Shown here one piece after another: positions 1-13,300 of a stretch of DNA of 64,000 nt. The position numbers and the translations under genes were made by a program. The notes beneath the pieces were generated by a model that saw only the letters and a list, made by a program, of their open reading frames with translations, searched no databases and was not told where the DNA came from. Numbering within the stretch: the stretch's first letter is position 1; each line of letters starts with the position of its first letter. The stretch is taken from the NCBI GenBank assembly GCA_033439765.1, contig JAULSN010000002.1, positions 5,456,001-5,520,000 on the forward strand, written 5' to 3'. This stretch comes from Lasiosphaeria ovina (Eukaryota > Ascomycota > Sordariomycetes > Sordariales > Lasiosphaeriaceae).

Positions 1-1392
1 ATATTCCCAGTCCCCGACAGGCCATGACATGGCAGCCCCCGGAATCGCTATGGCCTGACATACTCACTTTGCTACAGTATCGACATCAGTCGATCAGCGG
101 CACAGTCCACGGTGTATGGCCCTCGGTGTAATTGGGGGGCCAGATAGAAAAGCCAAAGGCGTATTCGACAATAAAACTGCAGACACTCAACCCGGTCCGT
201 GTGTACGCGTATTGTGCTCATTCATGGCCGTGGGGATTCTAATCCCTATACCGTTCGTGGTCGGCCTCTGCCGGCGTTCCGCACAAGCACGGTGATGATA
301 ATCTGATGATTATATCCTAAGCGTCGCGGAAGTATGGTAAGCTAAAGAGAAGAAGCATCAGCCCACAAGGCTGCTGCTAAAGCTGCGGCGGCGGCATCCG
401 GTGGGTAGTATTGTAGGCTTTCTCGGGCGAGAATATCATGTGTTCACAGCCTTACGCATATGCTTGAGGCCAAAAGGCTAGAGGATTGAGCGAGGTTAAC
501 GTACTCGATCTGGGCATTATCGCTACCCCTTGGATTATTCCATCATTTAAAAGACTGGTTTTCATACTGGAAAGTCTATAAAGAAAAGAGGATCCTGATT
601 CAAACCTTCCTATCATTCCATCCGCACTGTCTATGGGTTCCCTCGTTTTTCCCCTGCTGAATCTACTCCACTTAAGGATCCTATGAAGCAGTCAACTCTG
701 ATGGTAACAAGCGGAACAAAGATACTCTCTTCTCAAAAAACCTTTAACCTCAACTATCCAAGACCAAACCATAATTAGAGAGCCAAGAGGAATATCACTA
801 GATCCCTACCTAAGCACCTTCAACACCATACTACTTAGTCCACTCGTAACACTTCAGGACTTCCTCTTTCCCAATATATTCCGTACCTAGCCAAACAACC
901 AACACCAACTATCAAGCTGCTAAGGTAGGCACTTAAACTCGCATACTCATCCTCGAATATAGATATTTATCCAGCTTAATTGTACTCATTCAAATGTGTT
1001 CACGGTGACGGTTAATCAATCATAACCCACATTCACTGTGGCAATAAACCTTACAGTAAAAGTGTCATTCCTAGAATAGATGAAATAATATCTAAGGTAT
1101 CTATCGATCTAATCTGTCAACTCCTTAATAGCATGTAAAACTTTTGTCTATTTATCTACCAACAACACTTTTCCCATCCATTGCGCCGGGAGAAACACAA
1201 ACACAAACACAACAAATCCCTTCCCTTGACAACGAAACAAAATCGCAAAATAGCAAAGAAAAAGCGAACACCTGAAATACACAATCAGCTTCTCCCTTTC
1301 CCCATTTTGCCTTTTCCACTTTTAAGACGAAACAAAACGACCCCCCCCCAAACACAAATCCCCCCACCCCAACACATACAGACCACAAAAGC
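1..1392. other. Intergenic, no gene recognised
   Basis: No open frame here resembles a protein I recognise, and I see no tRNA-like or rRNA-like segment. The right end (roughly 1150-1392) is probably the 3' untranslated region of midasin, which is transcribed leftward into it. From about 530 to 1140 the sequence is clearly more AT-rich than the flanking coding DNA. That could be ordinary intergenic DNA or old repeat DNA mutated by RIP; I cannot distinguish these by eye. Confidence 0.6.
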
Positions 1393-4300
1393 CTACGAAT
1401 TGACCTCGGCAAACCACGTGCGCAGCAGCGCAGCGAGGGCGCTGGGCAGGTCGTCGAGGTGGTGAACAATGAGATAATACGGGAAGGGGAACGAGTCGAG
1501 GTATCTGTGGATGACGGGGATGCCGTCTGGGCCGAAGCGGGCCTCCTTGAGCTCGAGGACGCTCGTGCCGCGGACAGCACCAACACCCGCAGCACCCGCA
1601 GCACCCGCACCAGAAGCGGCTTCGTCCATGACGATGAACACGACCATGACGCGCTGCTCCATGGCGTCACGCAGCAGGGGCCGCAGGCGAACGTGGTCCT
1701 TGGACTGGACGAGCCCGTCGGACAGGATCAGGGCGAGTTGCCAGAGGTCCTCGGCGCCGGCGCCGGCCCCGGCCTGCGTCAGGCGGGCGGCGGCGAAGCG
1801 GTCGATGGTGGTGCGCAGCAGGCGGCACATGTCGGTGCCCTGCTGGTCGAAGGTGAAGCGCTGCAGGACGCGGGCGCCGGCGTCGTGCGAGGCTAGCGGC
1901 TCTGTCAGCTCGTGGGCCACGAAGACGTCGATCCCGAACCCGAGCACGCCGACCTGGCCGACCTCGAGCGTGGTCAGGGCGCGCGTGACCATGACGAGCG
2001 ACTCGAGGGCCAGGCGGCCCGAGCTGTTGTCGCCCATGCTGTTGCTGTCGTCGACGCACAGCAGGATCTGGTAGGCGCGCTTGCTGGGGATGCTGCGGCG
2101 CATCCAGATCTTGTCGCGCTTGTAGCTCGACGCGATGTAAGGGATGATCTTCTTGATGTTGAGCCGCTTGCCCGTCCGGAACGACCCCGACAACTTGGTC
2201 GACTGCGTCGGCGTCAGGATCAGCCGCAGCTGCGACGACAGCGACTGCGAGAGTCCCTGAGTCTTGGTCTGGAAGGCCGTCCACATGTCCATGGCCTCGG
2301 AGAAGCCGTGCAGCCCCGCCTCGTCGCTGATGTGCGTCGCCGACAGCTGCGTCGACGTCTTCTGCGCCTTCTCGTCGTCGAGCTCGCCCGACGGCGCGTT
2401 GGTGCGGGGCAGCTTGTCGTCCGCGTCAAACGCGCCCTTGCGCGTAGACACGCCCGAGCGGCCGTCCTCGCGGTCCGTACTGGGCGCCTCGGGCGCTTCG
2501 TCGGCGTTGTCGGCGTCCCCCATCTCGACGTCTTGCGGGACTTCGTCTGCCTTGTCTGCCTCGTCTTCCTCGTCCGGCAGGATCTGGTTGCGGCCCTCGT
2601 CCATCTCCGTGTCGATGGCCATGGCGTCGTCCATCGGACGCAACTCCTCGTCCGTGGCGGTGCCGAGCGCCTGGGCGTCGGCCTCGGCGTTCTCGTCGTG
2701 CAGGTGCTGGAACTCGGCGCGGGCCATGTCCGTGTCGGGCTTGCCCGAGTCCTCCTGGTCGTCCTGGGCGCTGCGGATGCCTTGCTGCTTGTTGTACCAC
2801 CGCTCCAGCGCGTCCCCGAGCTTTTTGAACGGCTGCGAGTCCTTCGAGTCCTGCGGCTCCTCTGTCTCGTCCGAGGGGTTCTGTTCCTGGTCAGACCTCG
2901 AGAGGGCGCCCTGTTCTCCGGCGGCCGTCTTTTGGTCTGACGGCTGCTTACCGAGCGCGCCCTGGTCTCTCTGGGCCGCCTTGTTGTCCGGTTGCTCTTC
3001 TTGCGGGTTGTCGGCGTCCTCTTCGGTCTGGCCGCCGCCCGTCTCCACGTCGGTAGGGGCTGCGTTGTCTTGGTCCGCTGCGTTTCCGTCGTCGGCCATC
3101 TGCTGCTTGCTCTTGTCCGCGTCCTTGTCCTCGTCCTCCTGCTCGCCTGCCTCCTCCTTGTCCTGCATCTCCACATCATCCACCTCCTCATTGCCGCCAA
3201 CGGCGTTAACGTCCTCCTCCTCCGCATCATCAATCTCATCCTCCGAGCCGCACTGATCCTGCTGCTCCTCTCCAGGCCGCTCATCCTCGTCTCCCTTCTC
3301 AGAGCCATCGTCCTTCACCTCGGGCTCATCTTTGGCGCCCTCAGTCTCAGGCAGATCATCGAGATTGTCGTCATCTCCGCTGACCGACTCATCCTCAAGA
3401 TCAATGTTCATGTCGTCAGGCAGAGCCAGCGTGTCGTTCTCCTGCACGTTCTGGTCCTGGCGGTTGAGCTCTTCCTGGGCGAGGGCCTCCCGCTCCTGCT
3501 CTTGGCCGGGGTCTCCGTCGGCGTCTTCGTCGTCGTCGCCCTGCTGCTGCTCGGCGTTGTCTTCCGTGTCCATCTTCTCCTCCTCGTCCTTCTTCTTATC
3601 CTTTTGGTCGTCGGCGCCGGCAGCCGTCTTGTCGTCTTCGTGCTTGCCGGCAGACTTGTCGCCCTGCTGGTCCTTCTCGGCGTCGTCCTCGTCGCTGCCG
3701 TCCCACATCTTCTCGTCGACAGCCGTAGGATCCAGGTCGTCGACGTCGCCCGCCTCCTCGTTCTCGTCGTCTCCATTCTCATCACCCGAGTCATCTCCGT
3801 CCTCCTTCTCCTTGTCCTCGTCCTCCCCAGCAACACTGCCAAGGTCGCCCTCGAGCTCGTCCTCGCCCATGTCGACGGCGTCCTCGTTGTCCTCAATGTC
3901 GCCCTGCGTCTTGTTGTTGGGGTCCTGCGCCAGGTCGTCGAGGTCCTCGTCGGGCTTGATGTCCTTGCTGATGTCCTCGGCGCCCTCGCCGTCTCCGAGG
4001 CCGGTGCCGTTCTCCACATCACCCGACTCCTTGGTCTTGTCGTCGCTCTTCTCCTGCGGCGTGCAGAACCCCTGCGCCGCGATCTGCACAAACGAGCTGC
4101 TGAGAGTATAGCCTAGCCTCGAGGTTGTGCGGTGCAGGTCGCCGTAGCGGGCGAGGTTCTGCCGGCACGCCGCGGCGTACTGCTCGAGAACCGGGAGTAC
4201 GAGCCGCAGCAGTGCCGTTGCCGCCTGTCCGACTGCCGCGTGGCCAATGTCCATGGCCCTGAGCAGCGCGACGAGCGAGTCGACCTCGGCCGCGATCTTG

Positions 4301-7300
4301 GCCATCTGGAAGGCGTCGATGGATTTTTCCAGCCCTTCGCAGTACTTGACGAACCACGAAGCGTCGTCTGGCGCCTGGGGCATGGCCTGGGAGTTCCTCT
4401 GGAAGTTCTGCACCGCCACCAGGATCTTGCTCGACAGCGTCAGGGCCGACGCCGCAAAGTTGTCGATGCCGTCTCCCTCGAGCTCGATCGCAACATCTGA
4501 GGTCTGCGAGCCAGTCCACAGCTGGACTTGGCTCACGACAAAGGCCAGGTCGGGTCTCTCTCGTAGGACTTGTTCCAAGCCAAGGCGGAAGGCCTCCAGC
4601 TCTCTCTCCACGTCGGCCTGGAGCTGATCATGGGCTGTCGAGCTGAAGCCCGCCGGGAGACTGGGCAGCTTGTCCTGAGCAGCCTCGAGCGCCGCAAACG
4701 TCTGGACCCAGCCCTGGAACAATTCAAGCTCACGTTGATTGCTGCCGCCTCCAAGCTTAGCATGGAGTTCGACCAGGTGTGCGCCAAACTTGAGGACCTG
4801 GACCAGCCAGCGCAGAAGCTGGGGGTGGTTTGTCAGACGCTTCTGCGGGCCAATGACTCGGCCGTCGCTCTTGGAGAGCTCGGCGACGGTGGCGATGGCT
4901 CGGTCGAGAGCGAGCTCGGCCGTAGCGGCGCGCGAGAGGTACTTGCGCTGGCGGAACATGACGTGCAGGACGCCTTCCAAAAAGCCGATGCTGCGGCTCA
5001 TGACCTCGCGATTGAGGTCGTCGGAGTGGTCCAGAGCCGCGTGCCGGACTCGCGGGGCCAGGTCCAGCGTCTTGTGGTAAAAGTACTCGAGGGCGTCCAG
5101 CGCGGAGCCGCTCGGATAAGGGACCAGCCCCGAGCCGACGAGGACCAGCTGGGTCGAGCCCTGGCGCGCAAGGAGGGTGGTGCCGAGGTTTCGGCTAAAG
5201 CCCATGGCGCGGAGCGTCTTGAGGGTGTCGCTGTACAGCGTCGCCTTGCGTGTCTTGAGATGCTGCACCAAGCCCTTGTTCTCGTCCGTCAGCAGGCCGG
5301 GCGTTTCCTTCCTGAGAGCTGCCATGTTCGAGACTAGCTCCGTGATGTACTCGTCTAGGGTGTCGGACGCGTCAATGACTGAGGCAGGCAGCGAGCCGTG
5401 CTTGGACATAGCCTTGAGAACGGCGCCGAGGTTGGTCATCCTCGCCCACTGAGCGTGTTCCTGTATGGCGGGGATCAGTTGCTGGCAGACAAGGACGGTG
5501 TTGCGGCCGGCCGCCGAGGTAGAAACCACGGGCACGGCCAGCGACTCGCCGACTCTGGGGTGGTCCTCGTCGGGGAAGCCCCGATCGGTCAGGGCCTTGA
5601 CGGGCTGTTGGAGCACGAAGCGGAACTTGCGGACGAGCCTGAAGAGCTTCTGGTGGGATCTCTTGGCGCTGTCGCGGAGCGACTCGATGTTCTTGTCGCG
5701 CCACTTGGAGAGGAGCAGCACGTCCTTCATTTTCCTGTCGAGCGGCGCCCTGCCGGCGCGGATCGTGTTGGCCACCTTGGCCTCGAAACGGCCGTAGAAG
5801 ACAATAAAGTTCTGCACGGCGTCGCGGACCGTGGCCAGGGCGGGCTCGTCCAGCACAAGCAGCTCGAGCTGGCTCTTGAGCTGCCTCAGCAGACCGAGGC
5901 GCGAGGAAAACTGGCCGACATTGGCGCCCGTAAAGTAAGATTCGAGGATGGCCAGGAGCTTGATGGCGTGGTCGTTGAGGTCCTCGCCCGCCTGCAGTCT
6001 GGCGAACGGCTCGAGGATGACGGCGCCGTAGGCAATGAACCACCACGACTTGGCCTCGTCGTGGTTCTTGCGGGCCTCCATGTCGAAGAGGCGCGACCAG
6101 CTCGACAGCTCGAGGCGGCGCCAGTCGCAAATGGTGTCTCGGAGCCTCTCGTACAGCACGGTTGCCTTGTTCGCGCGGGTGGCCCAGCCGCCCTCGTGCC
6201 ACTCGTAGACGAACGAGTGCAGGCGCTCGACGCTAGCCATGACCATGGCCAGCGGATCGTCAATAGCCATATCCAGCAAGTGGTCGCAGGCCGTGATGAC
6301 GTCGGCTAGCGTTTGGTGGTGGCCGATCTCGTCGACGGTCTGCAGCTCTTGGAAGCGCTTCTTGATGGCGCTCGCAAGGGTCAGCATCTTGCGGACCTCG
6401 ACGAGGTTGGCGTCGGTGTAGAAGTTGTAGTTGTCCGACCCGACGTTGGCTTCAAAGGCCCGCGACTGCTCGTCAAACGTCATGATCGCGGCCGGCAGCA
6501 GCAGCCTGTCGAGCTCGGGCTCGCCCGCCACCTCGTGGCGCTTCTCGTGGGCCACCTTGCGGGCCACCTGCGCGCAGAGGGCCCGGATGCTCTGCTGGGC
6601 GTCTCGGGACGGCAAGAAGATCTTCTCGTGGGCCTCGGCCAGCATGATGGCCAGGTCGCGGCCTCCGCGCTGCTGCCGTCTCTGCTTGGGCGTGCCGTCC
6701 TCGGTGGCGTAGTTGGGGAACAGCTGGTTGAACTCCTCCTGGTCAAACTCCTCTTCGTCCTCTAGGCTGCCCTTGAACTTGAACAGGCTCCTCCGGGACT
6801 CCTCGATCTTGCGGTCGGCCTCGAGCTTCTTGCTCCACTCCTCGTGGTACGAGGCTAGCGACTCGTGGAGCGACTGCCGGAGGAAGGCGGGGAGGTTGTC
6901 GAGCCCCTCCACCGCCGTGACGACCTGCACAAAGGCGAGAAACTCGAACGAGCGAAGCGGTAGGCTGTTGGCCTTGGTGTTCCAAACGGTGCCGCCGAGG
7001 AAGGGGGTGATGGCGAGTAGGGCCTGGGAGTTGCCCTCGTCGGGCGACGCGGGTGCAGCGGCCGGCATGGTTGCGCGGCCCAGCGACAAGCCCATCTGGA
7101 GGCAGCGAAGGAAGCTAACCAAGGGCATCGTCAGGTCTCGGTAGGCATCGTAGCGGCACATCAAGCGGCCGATCAGGAGAACCACGTTCTGCTCGATGAG
7201 AGCCAGCTCCTGGGCGGCTTCTTCCGACGATGCCGACATGGACCGCAAGTGCGACGCCGACACGTCGTTCCGGAGCAGCGTGTTGAGCACATTGTTGAAC

Positions 7301-10300
7301 TCGCCCTGCAGGCTGCGGAGCTCGGCGCCGCCGGGCCGGTAGATAGGCTGCACATGTGGCGGCTCGCCCAGCGCCAGCGCTTCCTCGGTGAGGGGCGTGT
7401 TCCGGATACTGGTCTGCTGTCCCGTAAAAGCTAGCTGGAACGCCTCGAGGGCCGCCAGCTGCTGCTGCAGGTGCAGGTACATCTCGCCGTGTTCGTCTGC
7501 CTCGACCTGGGCCCGGTTGTGGGGATCGAAGACCTTGTCGGGCACGAAGAGCTTGACGCAGGCCAGGGAGAACTGAACCCACGCAACTGACGTATATGCC
7601 GCTCTCGGCTGCAGGTCCTTGGCTGCGCCGGCCAGCGCCATCAAGGCCTTGAAGAAATGTCCCTTGAAGATCTCGACGAGATGTTGGGGCCAGCCATCTC
7701 CCAGACCCTGGGGGAGATCCGCGTGTTCGAGCCACAGCTCAGGTCCGGCGATATTGAAGGTGGAAAAGTCGCCCCTGTCCAAGAGGTCCTGGTAGAGCGA
7801 TGCGACCCGGCCGCTGCATGAGTCGTCGTGGGTGCAGATGACCTCGTCCATGAGCTTAAGCAGCAGGTGCTCTGCTTTCTTGAGAGGATCTGCCGCCAGT
7901 GCCTCGGATGCTCCGACGAGAGTCTTGCCCATAATGGGCATCTCGACCTCGAGAGAGCGCAGCTCACGAAGACTAGCCGATGCTGCCGCGTCGTATCTGA
8001 GCAGCAGCGACTTGGACAGCGCGCCGCCCCAGGGCCGGACGTCGGTGTCTTGGGCCAAGATGCAGTCGACCGACTTCAGCACGGCCCGTCCCGAGCTTCG
8101 AAGGCGCATGAGGCCGACAGTCGGCATGCTCGAGAGCACGTCGATGTCCGACGAGCCCGGCAGCACCTCGATGTCCTGTGAGACTTGATGGAGGACAACG
8201 GCCTGCCTGAGACCCTCGAAGCTGGACGCAAAGAAGGGCTTGTGCTCTCCCGAATGCTGCCCGATTCCGGCCTCGAGGACAGATATTTCAGCCTCCAAGT
8301 CTTTGACCAAGGAAGCGCCGTCCCCCTTGCCCGTCCTGACGAACGAGTACGCCCGTGCCATGGACTCCTGCACGTTCTGCAGTGTCAAGATGGTGGCATC
8401 TACTCTCCAGCGCAGCGAGTCAAAGCGGTCGGCCAGGCGCTCCATCTGCATGACCTGCCCCAGCGTCTGCAGATCCGGGATGGCGTCGGGACGCAAACGG
8501 TTCCACAGGATCTCCATGCTGAGGCCTGTCAGTAGCTTGAACCCGAGCACAAAATCGCGCTCAAGGAACCCAGCGAGCGTCGATAGCATTTTTTGATCCC
8601 GCGGCTCCGGTGAAGCCGAGATCGTGCGCTGCAGGAAGTCGGACCCCTGCGTGAGGTGAGCCTGGAACCGCGCCTCCTCAAACGAGGCTGCGGTCAGAGA
8701 CTCGAGCGTGCGTCTCCAGAAGACCAACAACCGCCTCAGTGCTAAGCGGCGTTCCTTCCAGGCGCTGGGGTCGTCTACGTGCTCGAACATAAAGGCCTTG
8801 ATTGCCTGCATAAACGAAGAGAGAAAGCGCACCGCGTTGATGGTCGAGTCCTTGGAGAGCGACGCGACCTTGTCCGCAACCCATGACCTCTGCAAGCGGT
8901 TCATCAGAGACGGCTTGCTGAGGTTGACCTTGCTGAGCTGGGCCTCCATGGTGCTCTGCAGCGTCTGCATGTCGAGGTAAAGTTCGTAGCAAGTGGCCAG
9001 CCAGTGTGCCAGCCCTTCGCGGTCTGCTTCCAAAATCGGGACAATGGGGGCGTTGAGGAGAGGATGCAGCGGCATCAGCATTCTGTCCGGGGACGAGCCG
9101 TAGAGATCCGAGACGGCTTTTCTCAGAGGAGCCGCGTCTTCCGAGTCCACGTACGACCTGATTTGGCCCAGTTTCTGGCGGGCAGCCGACGACTGCACCA
9201 AGGACGAAGACGCGAACGAATCCAGCACCTTTGTGTCCCCAAGAGAGACAAGGTCAAAGGCTAGGGGGGCAAGCAGCTCCTCGTGTGGTGAATTGTCCAG
9301 CAGCTTGGTTGCGCTGTGGAACCTTTGCAAGCTGCCACCGACAGTGGCAATGTGATCGGCGCTGGCTGTGGCCGGGGGTGTCCCGTCGAGATAAATCTCA
9401 ATCGAGCGATTCCGCATGGCCCGGGAGAGCTCGCCATAGCGCGGATCGACGGTAAGGAAGATTCTGAAGTCCGGGTGCAGCGCGACCACTCGTGGCTCGC
9501 CGCCCGGGCTACTGTGCTCGTTGATGCTCAGAGTGCCGTTCGGACGCTCGAGAAGGGAGTTGAGTCTATCAAGCACCGAGGCGCTACAGAGATTGGCATT
9601 GTCGAGAACCAGCCAGGCACCTGTCTCGACGGCCCGGACAATGACACCATCAAGCCATTCGAAACGCGGCTTCTCCATGGTCAAGTCGCTGCGCAGTAGT
9701 TGAGATGCCTCGGCGAGCAGAACGACGAGCTCGTCAGCCAAGGACGTGTCGTTCTCCAGATCCTCGACCATGGACAGGATGCTGTCAAATCGTTGTTCGT
9801 CTTCCGTGGCAGAGTTCAGCAGACTCAACAGGTCGACCAACGAGCCAGACACGGGATTCGGGACTATGCGCAGAATATGGTTTTGAAGGACCAGGCTCAG
9901 CTTGGCCAGACACGTCCGCAGCTCCCTGTGGGGGTCTGCCTGCTCGAAGCCTCCGATGAGATCCATCGTGTCGACGTCGGCATTGAGAGGGAAGATGACC
10001 AGCGCCTTTCCAGCCAGGGCAGCGACGTGGGCCAAGAGGGCCGACTTGCCGCTTCCCGACGGACCAACGAGGATGCACGGAAGGTCTTGCTCGATGGCGA
10101 TCAAGATGGACTCGATCTCCTTCAGCTTGGGCACCGGGTCGATGCATGGAAAGGGCGTCAGCTGAGACAGCGGGTTCCGCTGCAGCGTGGCGAGCCCCAC
10201 CTGGGCAAAGTGGGGGTTGATGTCATGGTAGAGACTGTGGCTTTCGGGAGTCCGTTGGAAGACGCTGGAGAAGAGCCTGTCGACCTCGAGCCTGTCGCGG

Positions 10301-13300
10301 TCCGACCTGAAGCGCTGGCGGATGATGACGTCCAGGTAGTCGTCTGGATTTCTGCCCCCCAGGAGGGCATGTTGCGACGTCAACAAATCCCCCCACCGGA
10401 GGATGTCTCGCAGGTTGAACTCCCACGGCGACCCCTGCGAGCCAAATGCCCTGTTCGTGACAACGGAATCGTCTAGCTTGGAAATAAACTCAATCAGCTG
10501 GTGCTGGGTCTGCTCGCCGAGGTTGTGGAACTTCTTCGCCGTGATGTGAAGCAGATCTTGCTTGGTAAACACGTCTGAGTAGACGACGATGAAGCGGTTC
10601 ACAAAGGAGCTGGGGAGGCCCTTGCGACCGCCGCCCTGGTGATGCGGGTTTTGGGCTGCGAACAGCCTGAAGTCGGGATGCCGCTTAAACACTTGGTGGA
10701 GTTCTGCGATGTAGACCTCTCCACGGTGGTCGAGGCACGCATTCAGGCCCTCGAGCACCGTCTGAGACGCCAGATTCATCTCATCGAGCAAAACCCAGGA
10801 TCCGTTTTGCATGGCTTCCAGGAAAGGGGCATTCTGCCACACGAAATTGCCTGCCTCGGCGCCCTCAACCGGGACGTCTGTGCCGAACAGATCCATCAAG
10901 TCTGTCTGGTCCGAGAGGTTGATTCTGGTCAGCGGCCTCCCGCAGGCCCGTGCCAGGGCTGTAATGAGCGTTGTCTTGCCGACTCCTGGATTTCCCTCGA
11001 GAAGAATCGGCTTTGTGCCCTGGAGCGCCCTGACGACCCGCATGGCATTCATCTTGGTGGTCGGCACGCCAAACTCGTCTCCGGCGTCTATGTTCCGAGC
11101 CTGGGACCTGTCGATGCTGAAGTCGCCGATCGAGAGGAGCTTTTCGTCCATGGCGACCTGAGGGTCCTGTAAGTATAGCGGCAGCAGATCACAGCCGCTT
11201 AGGGCGCTGAGCTTCTCGAGACAGGTCAGCCTCTGCGACTCCATGGCTCTGGGGTCGACGGCGACCAGCGCCGACGGGTTGGCGCCAATGGTGTCGATGA
11301 ACACCATGGCAGCGCCGTGGAGGAGAGCAACCTCTGCAGGGAAGTGGCACGCGTTCATAAACTGGACCCAGGCGAGGATGTCTCGGACGGAAAAGGCCGT
11401 GGTGGACGACGGCCTGAATGTCTTGCCAAACCACGACGAGAACTCGACAATGATCTTGGACACAGACTTTGCTCCCTTTTTGCCGTTGGTCTTGAACCGG
11501 CCATCCAGCTTGGAGACGACAATGTCGTGGACGTCCTCCTCCTCCTCGAGGGGCGGGACCCAGACCTCGGTGAACCGATTGCGCAGTGCGGGTGAGAGCT
11601 CCTTCTTGCCAAAGTCGCCACCCGGGTTCATGGTAGCGAAGAACTGGAAGCCCTCAACGGCCTTGATGAAGGAATCGTCCACTCCCTTCTCAGCAAGTAG
11701 GAGACTACGGTGTGGCTCGAGGACCGAGTTCAGCCTCTCCAGCACCGAGTCTTCGGCCAGAGAGATCTCGTCTAGCAAGAAATAGTTCCCTTCCTTCATG
11801 GCATGGACGAGACTGCCATCGCTCCACTCAAACAGCGCCTTGCTCTTAGAGCTTCCAGACTGAATTCTCGCCTTCAACGGCTCAGATAGCTTGGAAATGT
11901 CGTCGCGAGGAAGTGAGCGATACCAGGCCTGAAGGTCGTCGAGAGAAGAGCCGGCATCCTTTCCTACAAGGCCGGCGGCCTCCTGCAGGCCCCGCAGAAG
12001 CGACTCGACGATGGCACCACGGTTTCTCACCGGTCTCTGAGAGCCTATGAGATCTCCAGTTTCCGTGTTCTGGTGGGCATTGACGATGTGCAGCAGCTTC
12101 TTGTCAAACTCGGAGAGCAGCTGGCAAACTGTCGTTTTACCGCAGCCCGTCTCGCCAACAAGCAGCACGGGCTCGTTGTTCTGGATAGCCCGCTTGACGA
12201 GGACGTAGAGACGCCGCATCGCCTTTGTCCAGATGACGCCCTGGCTGTTGGTGTCTCCGTGCATGTTGCGAAACTCTGGGGCCAGGTCCCGGTCGTACAG
12301 GCGGTCGGGGTTGATGGCGACCTTGAAGACTTCCTCGATTACGCGCTTCACCTCTGCGCGCTCTTCTTGCTTGCGCACGCGCTCGGCGAGCAGCATGAAG
12401 CCGTTCTCTGCAATGTCTTGCCGGGTATCCGCTTCTCGCAAAGTCCAGCGAAAGAGATCTCTCAGGGTGGCAAAGCTGTTCTTCTGCTCAAAGACGCGGC
12501 TCTCCTGTCGGAGGCGGGTAAGCTGCTTGTAGACGGCCACAATACGGCGGCAGTCTGACGGGGCCGTGTTGCGGCTTCGCTTCTGTAGAATTGTCTCCAA
12601 CTCGTTCTCGGGAATGTCGTCAAAGTGCAGCTCCAGGAATCTGTTGCGGAAGGCCCGAGACAACACCTTTCTACCTCCGTAGAGACCCGGCGGGTTCTGG
12701 GTAGCGAAAAGGCAAAAGTTTTCGGCGGGCCGCACAATCTCCTGCGTCTCGGGGATCAAAAGCTCTCGGTTGTCGTCTAGCAGGCGGTTGAGGGCTTCCA
12801 AGACGTCGGTGGGCGCCAGGTTGAGCTCGTCCAGCACGATCCACGATCCTTCTCTCATGGCTTGGACCAGCAGACCCTCCTGAAATCTGAGCTTCCCCTC
12901 CGAATCCGACACATAGGTGCCCAGATACTCCTGGAGGTCCGTGTGCTCGTGGTTGTTGATTCGCACAAACTTGTTCCCGGTGAAATTTGCCAGATATTCG
13001 ATCATGCTCGTCTTTCCAGACGACGTCGGCCCCTGTATTAAAATTGGGTATCTGCGCGTCGACGTGGCCCTGACCAAGTTTAGGAGATTCCTCTCGACGT
13101 AGGGCGTAATGATGTAGTCGCCCCGCTCAATGGGCATTTCGTTACCTTGCAAGAGCCAGTACTGGTGGTCCTTGGCTGTGTTCTTAAAGGAGACGTAGTG
13201 CCTCCCGTCGATAGGTTTTTTGGGCGGCACAGACAGGATGTTGGGCCTCTTTAGCAGGTGTTGTTGTATCAGGGGCATCACAGTCCGCTCCGACTCCTCA

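Noticed and set aside
530..1140. RIP-mutated repeat or transposon relic
   Set aside because: The AT-rich look is suggestive, but I cannot compute dinucleotide indices, and no transposase, reverse transcriptase or terminal repeat is visible.
1912..2940. 342-codon plus-strand open frame
   Set aside because: It is antisense to the acidic D/E-rich part of midasin, whose biased codons create long shadow frames on both strands. The protein is low-complexity R/L/V and unlike any family.
2992..4116. 374-codon plus-strand open frame, very hydrophobic
   Set aside because: Antisense to the same D/E-rich midasin region; the apparent hydrophobicity is the complement of Asp/Glu codons, not a membrane protein.
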